The notes below the pieces were generated by a model, which saw only the letters and a program-made list of their open reading frames with translations, did no database searches and was not told the DNA's origin. The position numbers and the translations under genes were made by a program. A DNA stretch of 37,792 nucleotides from Planctomycetota bacterium (lineage in GTDB: Bacteria; Planctomycetota; MHYJ01; JACPRB01), in NCBI GenBank assembly GCA_016190175.1, contig JACPRC010000212.1, positions 1-37,792 on the forward strand, written 5' to 3'. This document shows positions 14,281-23,706 of the stretch, in pieces (position 1 is the stretch's first letter; every line of letters starts with the position of its first letter).

Positions 14281-15534
14281 TCAGCATCGCGCCAGCGCCT
14301 CGGACAGGTCGTGGATGATGTCGCCGGGGTCCTCGATCCCGACGGAGAGGCGCACGAGGCCCGGGTCGATGCCGCCGCCCTTCTGGACCTCACTCGGGAG
14401 CGCCGAGTGGGTCATCGATCCCGGACACTCGATCAGCGTGCGGATCTGGCCGAGCGATACGGCAAGCGTGATCGTGTAGGCGTTCTTCGCGACGAGGTCC
14501 ACGAGCTTGCGCGCGGACGCGGCGGTCTTCATCGAGAAGGCGATCATGTTCCCGGGCGCGAAGCTGCCGTCGAAGTCCGTCATCTGGCGGCGCGCCAGAT
14601 CGCGCTGCGGGAAACTCTCCAGCCCCGGGTAGCTCACGCGAGCCACCTTCGGGTGCGACTCGAGGAAACGGGCGATCTCCGCCGCGCTCTGCTCCTCCTT
14701 GCGGATCCGCAGTTCCAGGGACGGCAGGCCGTAGACGAGGATCGCCCACGCGTTCTTGGGCGCCAGCGCCCCGCCGAAGTCCTTGCGGTAGAGGAGCAGG
14801 TCCGGTTCGCGCTTCCGGGACGCGATCACGGCGCCGCCCATGTCCGTCCCGAAGCCGCAGATGTTCTTCGTCAGGCTGTGCACGACCACGTCGGCGCCGA
14901 GCGCGAGGGGCCGCTGGCAGAACGGCGTCGCGAACGTGTTGTCGACGACGACGGCCGCGCCGCGTTTCCTCGCCGCCGCGGCCACGGCCGCGATGTCGAT
15001 GAGGTCCATCGTCGGGTTCACCGGCGTCTCGAAGTAGACCACGCGCGTCTTCCGCGTCAGCGGCACCGACTTCTGAAGGTCCGCATAGCGGACCCTGATC
15101 CCGTACCGGGGATACCAGTTCGTGAAGAGGCTGTACGTGCAGCCGTAGAGCGTCCGGTGCGCGACGACCTCGTCGCCCGCCTTGAGGAAGATCCCGGTCG
15201 CCGCCGCGATCGCGGCCATCCCGGTCGCGTAGCAGACCGCGGCTTCGCCGTCCTCGGCGTAGGCGAGCCGCTCCTCGAGCATCGCGCGCGTGGGCTCGTC
15301 CAGCCGGTCATAGATGAAGATGTCGCCCCGCTCATGCGCGTGCTCGCTTGGATCCGCGTACCCGCAGAATCCCGCCGCCCCGCGCTCCGCCGTCTCCAGC
15401 CGGAAGGTCGAGGAGGCGGTGATGGGCGGGACGACGTGATGCTCGAAGTCCCACTTGCGCGACCAGAACTTGCCGTGGACGAGGAAACTGTGCTTGGAGT
15501 AGCGCCCTTCCTTCGAGGCGTTCTTCGTCGGCAT
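14281..15534 (-). CDS. Cys/Met metabolism PLP-dependent enzyme
   Basis: A 417-residue fold-type I PLP enzyme of the cystathionine gamma-synthase/methionine gamma-lyase family. The PLP lysine is K223 in HSLTKNICGFG. YATGMAAI holds the cofactor phosphate, and VVVDNTFATPF gives the Asp that contacts the pyridine nitrogen. The C-terminal RLSVGIEDPGDIIHDL is the family end. Candidate reactions are cystathionine synthesis or cleavage, or methionine gamma-elimination; the sequence alone does not decide. The start is the ATG at 15534 behind AGGAG, with its own promoter at 15558-15586. Confidence 0.9.
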   Translation of the reverse strand: MPTKNASKEGRYSKHSFLVHGKFWSRKWDFEHHVVPPITASSTFRLETAERGAAGFCGYADPSEHAHERGDIFIYDRLDEPTRAMLEERLAYAEDGEAAVCYATGMAAIAAATGIFLKAGDEVVAHRTLYGCTYSLFTNWYPRYGIRVRYADLQKSVPLTRKTRVVYFETPVNPTMDLIDIAAVAAAARKRGAAVVVDNTFATPFCQRPLALGADVVVHSLTKNICGFGTDMGGAVIASRKREPDLLLYRKDFGGALAPKNAWAILVYGLPSLELRIRKEEQSAAEIARFLESHPKVARVSYPGLESFPQRDLARRQMTDFDGSFAPGNMIAFSMKTAASARKLVDLVAKNAYTITLAVSLGQIRTLIECPGSMTHSALPSEVQKGGGIDPGLVRLSVGIEDPGDIIHDLSEALARC

Positions 15535-15557
15535 CGTGGGTCTCCTGCGCGCGGGGC

Positions 15558-15586
15558 AGTCTGCGCGCGCTTCCCAAGCATGTCAA
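15558..15586 (-). promoter_or_regulatory. Promoter of the PLP enzyme gene
   Basis: On the minus strand TTGACA (15586-15581), 17 bases, CAGACT (15563-15558), 24 bases before the ATG at 15534. Confidence 0.6.
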
Positions 15587-15603
15587 CGAGAATCGGCCGG
15601 GCG

Positions 15604-17475
15604 TCACTTCTTCAGGCGATAAGCCGTCACCGTCGCGTTGGCGTTGCCCACGACGACGAGACCGCCCCGGACCGCGACGCTCGTCGGGCCGCCGTCCACG
15701 ACGATCGAGTCGACTTCCGTTCCGCCCGCCGCGTCCCAGAGCCGCAGCGTCCGGTCCTCGGAAACGGACAAGACCAGGTCCCCCTCGATCACGACCGAAA
15801 GCACCGCGCCCTCGTGTCCCTTCCATACGGCGAACCCCTCGCCGGTCTCCGCATTCCAGAGCCGCAGCGTCCGGTCCGCGCTCGCGCTGAGCGCCCTCTT
15901 GCCGTCGGCGCTGAAGGCGACCGCCGCGACCGCCTTCTCGTGGCCCGTGAACGCCACGATCTCCCGGCCGCTCTTCACGTCCCAAAGGCGGAGCGTCCGG
16001 TCCGCGCCCGCAGAGAGCACCCGCTTGCCCTCCGGATCGATCGCGACGCCGAGAACCGCTCCCTTGTGACCCTGCCAGGTCGCGATCGGCTTTCCTTTCT
16101 TCACGTCCCACAACCGGACGGTGCCGTCCTGGCTTCCGGAAACGGCTTGCTTCCCGTCCGCGGCGACCGCGACCGACTGCACGGCCTCCGCATGTCCCTT
16201 CCAGGTCGAGATCGTCCGGCCTTTCTCGACGTCCCAGTACCGGACTCTCTTGTCGCCGCTCCCGGACAGGGCCTGCTTTCCGTCCGCGAAGAACGCGACG
16301 GAATGGACCGGCCACGAGTGCTCCTTCCAGGAGGAGAGTTCCTTGCCGGCCGCGGCGTCCCACAGCCGGATGCCGCCGTCCTCGGCTCCCGAGAGGACGT
16401 GCTTCGCCTCCGGCCCGACCGCGACCGAAAGGACCGCGGTCTCGTGTCCTTTCGCGAAGGAGACCGCCTCGCCGGTCTCGGCGTCCCACATCCGGAGGAC
16501 CCGGTCGCCGCCTCCGGAGAGGACGCGCCCGCCGTCCCGGTTGATCGCGAGTGCGGCGACGGGTCTCTCATGCCCCTTCCAGACGGCGAGTTCCAGGCCC
16601 GTTTCGAGATCCCACAGCCTGAGGGTCCGGTCCGCGCTTCCGGAGACCGCGCGCCTCCCGTCCCCGCTGACCGCGAGCGACGTGATCCAGTCCGCGTGTC
16701 CCTTGCACGCGGAGACCGTCCTTCCCGTGGCGACATCCCAGATGCGAACCGTGTTGTCCTCTCCACCGGAGATGGCGCGCCGGCCGCCCGAAACGAATGC
16801 GGCGCAGGTGACCCCGCCCTCGTGCCCCTTCCAGACGGCGATCGACTTGCCGCCGTCGATCTCCCAGAGCCGCAGCGTCTTGTCCGCGCTCCCGGAGAGG
16901 GCGCGCTTGCCGTCCGTCCCGATCGCGACCGCGGCGACCGATTTCTCGTGTCCCTTCCATACGGCGACCGGTTTGCCGCTCCCCGCATCCCACAGCCGCA
17001 GCGTCCTGTCGTGGCTGCCGGAGAGAATCCGCTTCCCGTCCGGCAGGAACCCCACGCAGGTGACGCCGCTGTCGTGTCCTCGCAGCACGGCGATCTCGCG
17101 GCCGGTCTCGATCTCCCAGAGCCGGAGGGCGGCATCCTCGCTGCCGGCGACGGCGCGCCCGCCGTCCGGGCTGATCGCGACCGCGGCCACGCGGCTCCCG
17201 TACCCCTTCCACACGGCGATCGCCCTGCCGTCCCCGGCATCCCACAGCCGAAGGTTCCCGTCGCGCATGCCCGTGAGGACGCGTTTGCCGTCCGGATGGA
17301 ACGCGATGCAGACGACCTCGCCGCCGTGCCACCATCGCCGGGACCCGAAGATGTTCGCGAGTTCCAGCCGCCCGTTCTTCGACCGCGCGATCTCCCGCGG
17401 CACGGGACCGGCGAAGTGGTCCTTCGTCCAGTCGGGGTCCTGTGCAACCAAGAACGACGCGAGCGCAAGAAGCAT
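15604..17475 (-). CDS. Secreted WD40 repeat protein, 14 repeats
   Basis: A 623-residue protein made almost wholly of WD40 repeats. I count 13 units ending in forms of LRLWD plus a final degenerate one (TVTAYRL), that is 14, which would fit two seven-bladed propellers. Between units the GH dipeptide and 'DGKRALSGSADKT' type strands are regular. The N-terminus MLLALASFLVAQDP looks like a very short signal sequence without the usual basic residues, so export is likely but not sure. The start is the ATG at 17475 behind GGGAGGAG, 38 bases after the upp stop. Such proteins are binding scaffolds; no catalytic domain is attached. Confidence 0.9.
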   Translation of the reverse strand: MLLALASFLVAQDPDWTKDHFAGPVPREIARSKNGRLELANIFGSRRWWHGGEVVCIAFHPDGKRVLTGMRDGNLRLWDAGDGRAIAVWKGYGSRVAAVAISPDGGRAVAGSEDAALRLWEIETGREIAVLRGHDSGVTCVGFLPDGKRILSGSHDRTLRLWDAGSGKPVAVWKGHEKSVAAVAIGTDGKRALSGSADKTLRLWEIDGGKSIAVWKGHEGGVTCAAFVSGGRRAISGGEDNTVRIWDVATGRTVSACKGHADWITSLAVSGDGRRAVSGSADRTLRLWDLETGLELAVWKGHERPVAALAINRDGGRVLSGGGDRVLRMWDAETGEAVSFAKGHETAVLSVAVGPEAKHVLSGAEDGGIRLWDAAAGKELSSWKEHSWPVHSVAFFADGKQALSGSGDKRVRYWDVEKGRTISTWKGHAEAVQSVAVAADGKQAVSGSQDGTVRLWDVKKGKPIATWQGHKGAVLGVAIDPEGKRVLSAGADRTLRLWDVKSGREIVAFTGHEKAVAAVAFSADGKRALSASADRTLRLWNAETGEGFAVWKGHEGAVLSVVIEGDLVLSVSEDRTLRLWDAAGGTEVDSIVVDGGPTSVAVRGGLVVVGNANATVTAYRLKK

Positions 17476-17513
17476 GGATCTCCTCCCAACATGAGGCGTC
17501 CGCGCAGGCCGCC

Positions 17514-18326
17514 CTACTCCTCCGCGTTGTTCAGCAGCTCCCCGAATCCGCCCCCGCCGGGCACGATGTAGTGCCGGTCGTTGAGACCGCGCTCCTCCCC
17601 CCACCGCTCGCCGGGGCGGCGCCGCAGGACGTCCGGCCTCGAAAGGCCGCGGTCGAGCCGGATCGCGTAGATGATCACTCCCGGGTGGTCCGCCTGCAGC
17701 CGCCGGATGAACTCCGGCGTCACGATCAGGTTCATCGTGATCACCTTGAGCGGCCGGCCGAGCTTCTTCTTCACGTAGAGGTCGAGCGCGCCGGAAAGCG
17801 AGGAGCCGGTGGCCCCCATCGGATCGGGCACGACGACGACGGCCCGGTCGATGCGGCCTCCGAGCTTGGAGCCCGAGAGGTCCACCCCCACCACGCGCCC
17901 CTTCGCATCCGTGCGACGGTTCATGAAGACGTGGTCCTGGCGGACCCGCCGGTGATCGACGATCGACGAGAAGACCTCGTAGCACGTCACCGTCGGCACC
18001 ATCCCTGCCCGGGCGATGTCGATGCAGACGACGGAGGTCGCGGGGTCGACCACCTCGCCGGCGTAGTCGGCCTGCCGGTGGCGGCGCCGCATCCGCGTCG
18101 CGATGCGCACCTGCGTGCGGGGGAACTCGGCGCTGGCCACGATCGAGGCCATCTCGCGGTAGAGATCGTTCACCAGCCGCATCATCTCGGGCGTCTCGCA
18201 GGCCGGAGAGCAGATCCGCGCCAGGCGGCTCAGCATCGCCGGGTGCGCCAGGACGTGGACGCGCGGCCCATAGGCGTGATGGAGCTCCGGGGGCGAGTAG
18301 CGGAGGTGCCGGTAGGCGGTTTCCAC
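17514..18326 (-). CDS. upp: Uracil phosphoribosyltransferase-like protein
   Basis: A 270-residue phosphoribosyltransferase, about 60 longer than usual Upp. The PRPP-binding loop reads VPDPMGATGSS near residues 166-176. The uracil-binding end reads GLNDRHYIVPGGGGFGELL, matching the family's GLNDxGYIVPGxGDxGD. The extra length lies mainly at the N-terminus and in a loop before the C-terminal motif. Upp turns uracil and PRPP into UMP for pyrimidine salvage. The start is GTG at 18326; GGAG stands nine bases before it, inside the distal arm of inverted-repeat element A. An in-frame ATG at 18365 is possible but would lie inside the repeat. The WD40 gene follows in the same operon. Confidence 0.85.
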   Translation of the reverse strand: METAYRHLRYSPPELHHAYGPRVHVLAHPAMLSRLARICSPACETPEMMRLVNDLYREMASIVASAEFPRTQVRIATRMRRRHRQADYAGEVVDPATSVVCIDIARAGMVPTVTCYEVFSSIVDHRRVRQDHVFMNRRTDAKGRVVGVDLSGSKLGGRIDRAVVVVPDPMGATGSSLSGALDLYVKKKLGRPLKVITMNLIVTPEFIRRLQADHPGVIIYAIRLDRGLSRPDVLRRRPGERWGEERGLNDRHYIVPGGGGFGELLNNAEE

Positions 18327-18422
18327 CCCGTTAGACTCCTTCCTCAGTGCAGGCAGAGCCACCATCCCCGCTGCGCGTCGACGCGGGTCGCGTCGCCGGC
18401 GGCCCTGAGAGTCTAACGGGGT
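18325..18422. repeat. Inverted-repeat element A overlapping upp start
   Basis: ACCCCGTTAGACTC (18325-18338) and GAGTCTAACGGGGT (18409-18422) form a perfect 14-bp inverted repeat bounding 98 bp. The interior can pair further (CTCAG near 18343-18347 against CTGAG at 18405-18409 is an alternative). On the minus strand the downstream arm holds GGAG and the upp GTG start. Element B at 30180-30276 has the same arm apart from one base change, nearly the same length, and the same placement on another gene's GTG. Confidence 0.85.
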
Positions 18423-18433
18423 CCACGCGCGGC

Positions 18434-18462
18434 ATTATCGGGACCGACCCCGGCGTTGTCAA
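18434..18462 (-). promoter_or_regulatory. Promoter of upp
   Basis: On the minus strand TTGACA (18462-18457), 17 bases, GATAAT (18439-18434). Transcription would start at about 18427 and run through the whole of element A into upp. Its -35 box overlaps the -35 box of the kdsD promoter on the other strand. Confidence 0.75.
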
Positions 18463-18485
18463 CGACCCGGCCCTTCCTCTATAAT
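18456..18485 (+). promoter_or_regulatory. Promoter of kdsD, predicted leaderless
   Basis: TTGTCA (18456-18461), 18 bases, perfect TATAAT (18480-18485). The kdsD ATG at 18496 is only ten bases after the -10 box, so the transcript would have a leader of just a few bases. Confidence 0.72.
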
Positions 18486-18495
18486 AGGCGGCTCC

Positions 18496-19452
18496 ATGAC
18501 CCTCGACCACGCGCGCGAAGTGCTCCAGACCGAGGCCGACGCCATCCTCTCCCTCATCCCGCGGATCGGCGCGGACTTCGAGCGCGCGGTCGACGCGATC
18601 CTGCGCTGCAAGGGCCACGTCGTCGTCACGGGAATGGGCAAGGCCGGGCTCGTCGGGCAGAAGATCTCCGCCACCTTCGCCTCGACCGGCACGCCGTCGA
18701 TCTTCCTCCATCCCGCGGAGGCGTACCACGGCGACCTCGGCCGCGTCGTGCCCGAGGACGTCGTCCTGGTCCTCTCGAACAGCGGCGAGACGGAGGAGAT
18801 CCTCCGCCTGCTCCCGATGATCCGCAGGCTCGGGACGCCCGTGATCGCGATCACGTCGCGCGCCGTTTCGTCCCTCGGTCCGCTCGCGGACATCGTGGTC
18901 GAGATCGGGGAGATCGAGGAGGCGTGTCCGCTCCGGCTGGCCCCCTCGGCGAGCACGACGGCGCTCCTGGCGATGGGGGACGCCCTGGCCCTCACGGTCC
19001 TCCACAAGCGGGGCTTCACGAAGGAGCAATTCGCGTTCTACCATCCCGCGGGCGAGCTGGGCCGGAAGCTCCAGAAGGTCGGAGAGGTCATGCGGACGGG
19101 GGAGCGGCATCCCGTGGCGGCGGAGGAGACGACCGTCCTCGACGCGATCGCGCTCATCACGAAGGCCCGCGCGGGCGCGGTCTCCGTCGTAGACGGAAGC
19201 GGGCGGCTCGCCGGCATCTTCACCGACGGCGACCTGCGGCGCCTCATGAGCCGCACGCCCGACCGGCTGCGCACGGCGGTCCGCGAGGTGATGACGCGGC
19301 GGCCCGTCACCGTCGGGCCCGACCGGCTCGCCGCGGACGCGCTCAAACTCCTCCGTGAAAGGAAGATCGACGAGATCCCCGTCGTCGACGGGGATGGCCG
19401 CCCGGTCGGGATGCTCGACGTGCAGGACCTCCTCGACGTGGACCTGGTGTGA
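18496..19452 (+). CDS. kdsD: D-arabinose-5-phosphate isomerase
   Basis: KdsD converts ribulose 5-phosphate to arabinose 5-phosphate, the first step towards Kdo of lipopolysaccharide. The 318-residue protein has the standard plan: a SIS domain (about 1-190) with TGMGKAG at 45-51 and SNSGETEE at 94-101, then two CBS domains (about 200-318). FYHPAGELGRKL is the usual signature at the domain junction. Length is normal. There is no ribosome-binding site, which fits a leaderless message. The next gene starts two bases after its stop and looks like an LPS-transport protein, which supports the Kdo role. Confidence 0.95.
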   Translation: MTLDHAREVLQTEADAILSLIPRIGADFERAVDAILRCKGHVVVTGMGKAGLVGQKISATFASTGTPSIFLHPAEAYHGDLGRVVPEDVVLVLSNSGETEEILRLLPMIRRLGTPVIAITSRAVSSLGPLADIVVEIGEIEEACPLRLAPSASTTALLAMGDALALTVLHKRGFTKEQFAFYHPAGELGRKLQKVGEVMRTGERHPVAAEETTVLDAIALITKARAGAVSVVDGSGRLAGIFTDGDLRRLMSRTPDRLRTAVREVMTRRPVTVGPDRLAADALKLLRERKIDEIPVVDGDGRPVGMLDVQDLLDVDLV

Positions 19453-19453
19453 C

Positions 19454-21373
19454 GTGGCCGCCCTCCTGATCGTCCTCGCCCTGCTCCAACCCCAGGACCC
19501 CAAGAAGAGGAAGGTCCCGCTTCTCCACGGCCCGATCGAGAACTGGAGGTTCCAGCATTTCGAACGGAACGCCCGCGGCGAGCAGGTCCTCGTCGCGGAA
19601 CTCCGCGGCGACACCGCCCGCCCGCTCGACGACGAGAAGCAGGTCGTGTCGGTCGGAGGACTCCGCGCGACGTACTACACCGAACCCACGGAGGAGGAGA
19701 AGAGCCGGAAGCTCTCCTTCGCCGCGGACGAGGCGATCTACGACGACCCGCGGAAACTCCTCCGCCTCCGCGGCCACGTGCGGGTGAACGGGGAGGACGG
19801 CTCCGAGATCGAGGCCGCCGAGATCGAGGTCGACCTCGGCCGCAAGCGATTCCGGACGGAGCAGGAGTTCAGGCTCGCGACCCCCGCCCTCGCGTTCACC
19901 GGCCGGGGTCTCGAAGCGGACGACTCGCTGAGGGAGCTTTCGATCCGCGAGAACGGACGCGTGGCCGGCCGCCCGGCCGACCCGCGGAAGCCGTCCGAAG
20001 CATCGAAGGGCCCCCATCTCGTCTTCCTCTCCCCGGGCCGGATGACGATGCGCGAGCTCCAGAGCCGGAGGCTGGCGTCGCTCGAAGGGACCGGCGGGAC
20101 CCGGATCCGGATCACGGACGCGGAGACGTCGGCCGACATCCGGTGCGAGTCGGCGTCCCTCGTGATGACGCGATTCGAGAAGAGCGCGGACCTCGTCTTC
20201 CTCCACCTGCGGGGAAACGTGAACGTGGAGAGTTCCGGGAACCGCATCCTCGCCGGCGACGCGAGGATCGACCGCTGCACCGGCGAGGCGCGGTTCGGCG
20301 GCGGCGTGGAGGCGATCCTCGTCGCGACCGCGGGACAGCCGCCCATCCGGCTGATGTCCGACCGGCTCGTGCAGTGGTCGGAGAGGAAGGCGGGCGCATG
20401 GAGCGCGCGGAGCTTCGACGCCTCCGGCGGCGTCCGGCTCTTCGGTTTCGCGGAGGAGCCCGGCGAACCGGTGCGCGGGACGTGCGGCGCGTTCCACTAC
20501 GATCTCGTGGAAGCCAGGGGGGAACTGGCGGGGAACCCCCGGGTCGTCCTCGCGCGCGGCGCGGACCGGATCTCGGCGCGCCAGGCCGCCATCGACGAGC
20601 GATCCGGCCGCACGGTCTTCTCGGGCGACGTCGAAGCGGACCTCGTCCAGGAGCCGGGCCGCGAGCCCGTCCACTTCGTCGCCCGGGAGCTGGTCGAGCA
20701 GTCCGAGAGGATCGACAACGTGTGGCGGCCCGCGTGGGTCGAGGCGTCCGGCGACGTGCGCATCCGGGTCCCCGGCGGCGACGCGATCGTCGCGGAATGC
20801 GAGACCTTCCGGTTCGACCTGCGCGACCAGGCCGGCGTGCTGACGGGCCGCCCATGGGTCCGCCTCTCGACGAAGACGGCGACGATCCACGCCGCGCGGG
20901 TGGTCCTGCCCGACCGGGAGACGATGATCCTCTCCGGTCCCAAGCGCATCCGGCTCGCCCCGGACGGCGGCGAGCCCGCGACGATCCTCACGGACGGAGA
21001 CGTGCGGATCGGGATGGGGGCGCGGACCATCAAAATCGTTGACAGGTGCTCCGTTTTCGCGAAAGATTCCCGCGTTTTCGCGGACCGCGTGGACGTGCGG
21101 ATCTCCCCGGACGGGAAGTCCGTGGAGTCGATCCGCGCGGCGGGGCGCGTCGAGGTCGTCCGGCCGGCCGAGGGGCTGCGCATCTTCGGCGACCGGATGG
21201 CCGTCGCCGGCGACCGCGTCGCGGTCCGCGGCCTTCCGTACGCGGTGCTCGAACAGCCGTCGATGACGGCCACGATGGCGGAGGTCCGGTTCGACCCGAA
21301 GACGGGCCGGGCCGAGATGTTCCGTGGAAAGGACCGCATCCGATTCCGATTGACCGAGGAGCCTCAGCGATGA
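19454..21373 (+). CDS. Large OstA/LptC-like envelope protein
   Basis: A 639-residue protein with a short hydrophobic N-terminus ([16 protein letters not shown]) that looks like a signal sequence. The rest is beta-strand-rich with repeats of the OstA/LptA type, such as '[21 protein letters not shown]', '[18 protein letters not shown]' and '[21 protein letters not shown]'. Such beta-jellyroll strands carry LPS across the periplasm in LptA, LptC and the LptD N-terminus. This protein is far longer than LptA or LptC and lacks an obvious LptD barrel. The start is GTG at 19454, just after the kdsD stop; its stop overlaps the next gene as ATGA. The role in LPS transport is inferred from repeats and context. 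Confidence 0.78.
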   Translation: MAALLIVLALLQPQDPKKRKVPLLHGPIENWRFQHFERNARGEQVLVAELRGDTARPLDDEKQVVSVGGLRATYYTEPTEEEKSRKLSFAADEAIYDDPRKLLRLRGHVRVNGEDGSEIEAAEIEVDLGRKRFRTEQEFRLATPALAFTGRGLEADDSLRELSIRENGRVAGRPADPRKPSEASKGPHLVFLSPGRMTMRELQSRRLASLEGTGGTRIRITDAETSADIRCESASLVMTRFEKSADLVFLHLRGNVNVESSGNRILAGDARIDRCTGEARFGGGVEAILVATAGQPPIRLMSDRLVQWSERKAGAWSARSFDASGGVRLFGFAEEPGEPVRGTCGAFHYDLVEARGELAGNPRVVLARGADRISARQAAIDERSGRTVFSGDVEADLVQEPGREPVHFVARELVEQSERIDNVWRPAWVEASGDVRIRVPGGDAIVAECETFRFDLRDQAGVLTGRPWVRLSTKTATIHAARVVLPDRETMILSGPKRIRLAPDGGEPATILTDGDVRIGMGARTIKIVDRCSVFAKDSRVFADRVDVRISPDGKSVESIRAAGRVEVVRPAEGLRIFGDRMAVAGDRVAVRGLPYAVLEQPSMTATMAEVRFDPKTGRAEMFRGKDRIRFRLTEEPQR

Positions 21374-22374
21374 GAAATGTCACGTTGATCCCGGGCGACG
21401 GCACGGGCCCCGAGCTGACCGCGGCGATGCGCCGCGTCGTCGAGGCCTCGGGCGCGAAGGTCCAGTGGGAGGTCGTGGACGCGGGCGAGGGGGTGATGGC
21501 CAAGCACGGCACCCCGCTCCCGAAGTACGTCCTCGATTCGGTCCAGAAGACGCGCGTCGCCGTCAAGGGGCCGATCACCACTCCCATCGGCTCCGGCTTC
21601 CGCAGCGTCAACGTGGCGCTCCGGAAGGAGTTCGACCTCTACGCGAACATCCGCCCCTGCTCCTACATGGAAGGCGTCAAGACGCCGATCAAGAACGTCA
21701 ACCTCGTGATCGTGCGCGAGAACACCGAGGACCTCTACGCGGGCATCGAGCACATGATCGGCAAGGACGCCGCGGAGTCGATCAAGATCATCACGCGCGC
21801 CGGCACGGAGCGCATCGCGCGCTCGGCCTTCGAGTACGCCGTGAAGTACGGGCGCAAGAAGGTGACGATCGTCCACAAGGCGAACATCATGAAGTGCACG
21901 GACGGGTTGTTCCTCGAAACCTCGCGAGAGATCGCGAAGGCGTACCCGCAGATCCAGTGCGAGGACCGCATCGTCGACAACATGGCGATGCAGCTCGTCC
22001 AGAAGCCGGAGCTGTACGACATCCTGCTCTGCCCGAACCTGTACGGCGACATCCTCTCCGACCTCTGCGCGGGCCTGATCGGCGGCCTCGGCGTGGCGCC
22101 GGGCGCGAACCTCGGGAAGGACTGCGCGATCTTCGAGGCGATCCACGGGAGCGCGCCGAAGTACAAGGGGATGAACAAGGTCAACCCGACCGCGGTGATC
22201 CTGTCGGCCGCGCTCATGCTCGAGTACATCGGCGAGCAGGACGCGTACGAGCGCATCTCGAAGGCCGTCCGGCAGGTGATCGCCGAGGGGAAGAAGGTGA
22301 CGTACGACCTCGGCGGGACCGCGGGCACGTCCGACATGGCGGACGAGATGATCCGGGTGATGACGAAGCGGTAG
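21370..22374 (+). CDS. NAD-type isocitrate dehydrogenase
   Basis: A 334-residue member of the isocitrate/isopropylmalate dehydrogenase family. The opening [13 protein letters not shown], the substrate segment [23 protein letters not shown] (S-x-N pattern of isocitrate enzymes), the conserved KANIM with catalytic Lys, and [19 protein letters not shown] are all present. These match the mitochondrial-like NAD isocitrate dehydrogenases better than LeuB. The product would be 2-oxoglutarate and NADH. Homoisocitrate or isopropylmalate use cannot be fully excluded. The ATG overlaps the previous stop, so it is translated from the kdsD transcript, which is an unusual neighbourhood for a TCA-cycle enzyme. 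Confidence 0.9.
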   Translation: MRNVTLIPGDGTGPELTAAMRRVVEASGAKVQWEVVDAGEGVMAKHGTPLPKYVLDSVQKTRVAVKGPITTPIGSGFRSVNVALRKEFDLYANIRPCSYMEGVKTPIKNVNLVIVRENTEDLYAGIEHMIGKDAAESIKIITRAGTERIARSAFEYAVKYGRKKVTIVHKANIMKCTDGLFLETSREIAKAYPQIQCEDRIVDNMAMQLVQKPELYDILLCPNLYGDILSDLCAGLIGGLGVAPGANLGKDCAIFEAIHGSAPKYKGMNKVNPTAVILSAALMLEYIGEQDAYERISKAVRQVIAEGKKVTYDLGGTAGTSDMADEMIRVMTKR

Positions 22375-22387
22375 ACCTCACCGGATC

Positions 22388-23029
22388 TCACGGATCCACG
22401 GAGGCGACGTACAGCAGTACGGCGAACATCCGTCCTTCGCCGCGGTGCACGACGAAGAGCAGCGAACCCCGTGTGGGGAACGTACGCTTGTTGGAACCGA
22501 CGTACTGAGTCTCGAACCTGGGCGCTCCTGCCTCGAGGTCGGTTCCGGCAAGGCAAGCCCGTCTGGCCCAGACTCGCTTGATCGTGTAGTTCACGTCGAC
22601 ATACTTGCCGTCTTTATGCTGATGCGCCGTCATCCTCAGATCGAGTCCCGCGCGGGTCCCGCACCGGCGCACGCAGTAAAGTCCGTCTCCCGCGGATTCG
22701 ACGTACTCCACGGGCTCATCGGGATGGAGACGCACTTCCTGACCGTCTCGCGGAAAGAAGCGCTCCGCCCGAAGGAGCCGGCCATGGCGCCGGCACGCCC
22801 AACGAAGGAGGCTCCTCAGGGCCTGCTCGCCGACCCAGAAGTGGCCATCCCCGAAAGGGCTGAGGATTCGATAGCCACCGGCACCGTCGTCGAACAGTTC
22901 ATCATCCCCCTCCAGCACGTACAGCACGGCCCCGGAGTCCGGAGGATCGGGAATGGGCGGCGCGCGCCTGCCGGCGACGGGGGCGCACGCCGCGAGGAGG
23001 AGGAGCGGAACCCACGCGAGCCGGAGCAT
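22388..23029 (-). CDS. Hypothetical lipoprotein
   Basis: A 213-residue protein with a clear lipoprotein signal: hydrophobic core and lipobox LAAC with C15. A Pro-rich linker follows, then a domain of about 180 residues that contains YCVRRCG and no motif I recognise. It would be anchored in the envelope. The stop codon lies 13 bases from the convergent isocitrate dehydrogenase stop, and its last codons contain two copies of the CACGGA repeat seen at 6391-6550. Function unknown. Confidence 0.8.
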   Translation of the reverse strand: MLRLAWVPLLLLAACAPVAGRRAPPIPDPPDSGAVLYVLEGDDELFDDGAGGYRILSPFGDGHFWVGEQALRSLLRWACRRHGRLLRAERFFPRDGQEVRLHPDEPVEYVESAGDGLYCVRRCGTRAGLDLRMTAHQHKDGKYVDVNYTIKRVWARRACLAGTDLEAGAPRFETQYVGSNKRTFPTRGSLLFVVHRGEGRMFAVLLYVASVDP

Positions 23030-23057
23030 CCGCCAACCAGACGCGCCGGCGAGGCCG

Positions 23058-23672
23058 TTACTTGTTCCTGCGCAGTTGATTCAGCAGCCGCCGGATCTCC
23101 CGGTGCACCTCGCGCGTCTGCTTGACGACGAGCAGCCCGTTCTGGAGCTTCACTGTCGCCTTCGGGTTCTCCTCCCAGCTCTTCTTGCCGGTGTGGGTCT
23201 TGATGATCTCTTCGAGCGCCAGGGGCAGCGGCGGGTCCGGCGTCGGCGGAACTACGGTTCCGCCGAGCCCGCTCGTGTCCAGGGTGATCTCCGCCCCCGG
23301 CATGTCCTCGATCGTGTGAAGGAGGTCCCGCACGTCGTAGATCTCCATCGCCAGCGGCTCCTCGTCCGGCGTCGTCACCAGGAAGACGCCGTCCTGCCAG
23401 ATCAGCGCGAGACCGCGCGGCTTGAGGACGAGCGCGAGCGCGGACTTCACGGACAATCCCTTCACCGAGATCGAGATCTGGAGCTCCCCCTTCTCGCGCG
23501 CCTTCTTCGCGATGAAGAAGTTGAGCCCCGTCACCTCGCGGACGTAGTCGATCACGGTGTCGAGGTCGGCCCCTTTGAAGTCGAGGGCGATCTTCATGTT
23601 GCGGAGCCGCGCCTCGGCGGCCTCGCGCTCCGCGTCCTGGGCCAGCGTGAAGACGAGTGCGATGGCGAGCAT
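23058..23672 (-). CDS. Secreted STN-domain (secretin N-terminal) protein
   Basis: A 204-residue protein with a very short signal-like start (MLAIALVFTLAQDAE). The sequence NMKIALDFKGADLDTVIDYVREVTGLNFFI and the following SVKGLSVKSALALVLKPRGLALIWQDGVFLVTT are the two halves of an STN/secretin short domain. No secretin pore domain follows; the C-terminal third instead is a small alpha/beta unit ending HREIRRLLNQLRRNK. The start is the ATG at 23672 behind AAGGAG. Stand-alone STN proteins of this size are common in planctomycetes, but their role is unknown. Confidence 0.82.
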   Translation of the reverse strand: MLAIALVFTLAQDAEREAAEARLRNMKIALDFKGADLDTVIDYVREVTGLNFFIAKKAREKGELQISISVKGLSVKSALALVLKPRGLALIWQDGVFLVTTPDEEPLAMEIYDVRDLLHTIEDMPGAEITLDTSGLGGTVVPPTPDPPLPLALEEIIKTHTGKKSWEENPKATVKLQNGLLVVKQTREVHREIRRLLNQLRRNK

Positions 23673-23706
23673 GGGATTCTCCTTTCGGCGACCGTCCGCA
23701 GGTCGC

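Noticed and set aside
14311-17571. Long plus-strand frame opposite the PLP enzyme and WD40 gene
   Set aside because: Its repeats mirror the WD40 repeats of the minus strand; no start site or family match.
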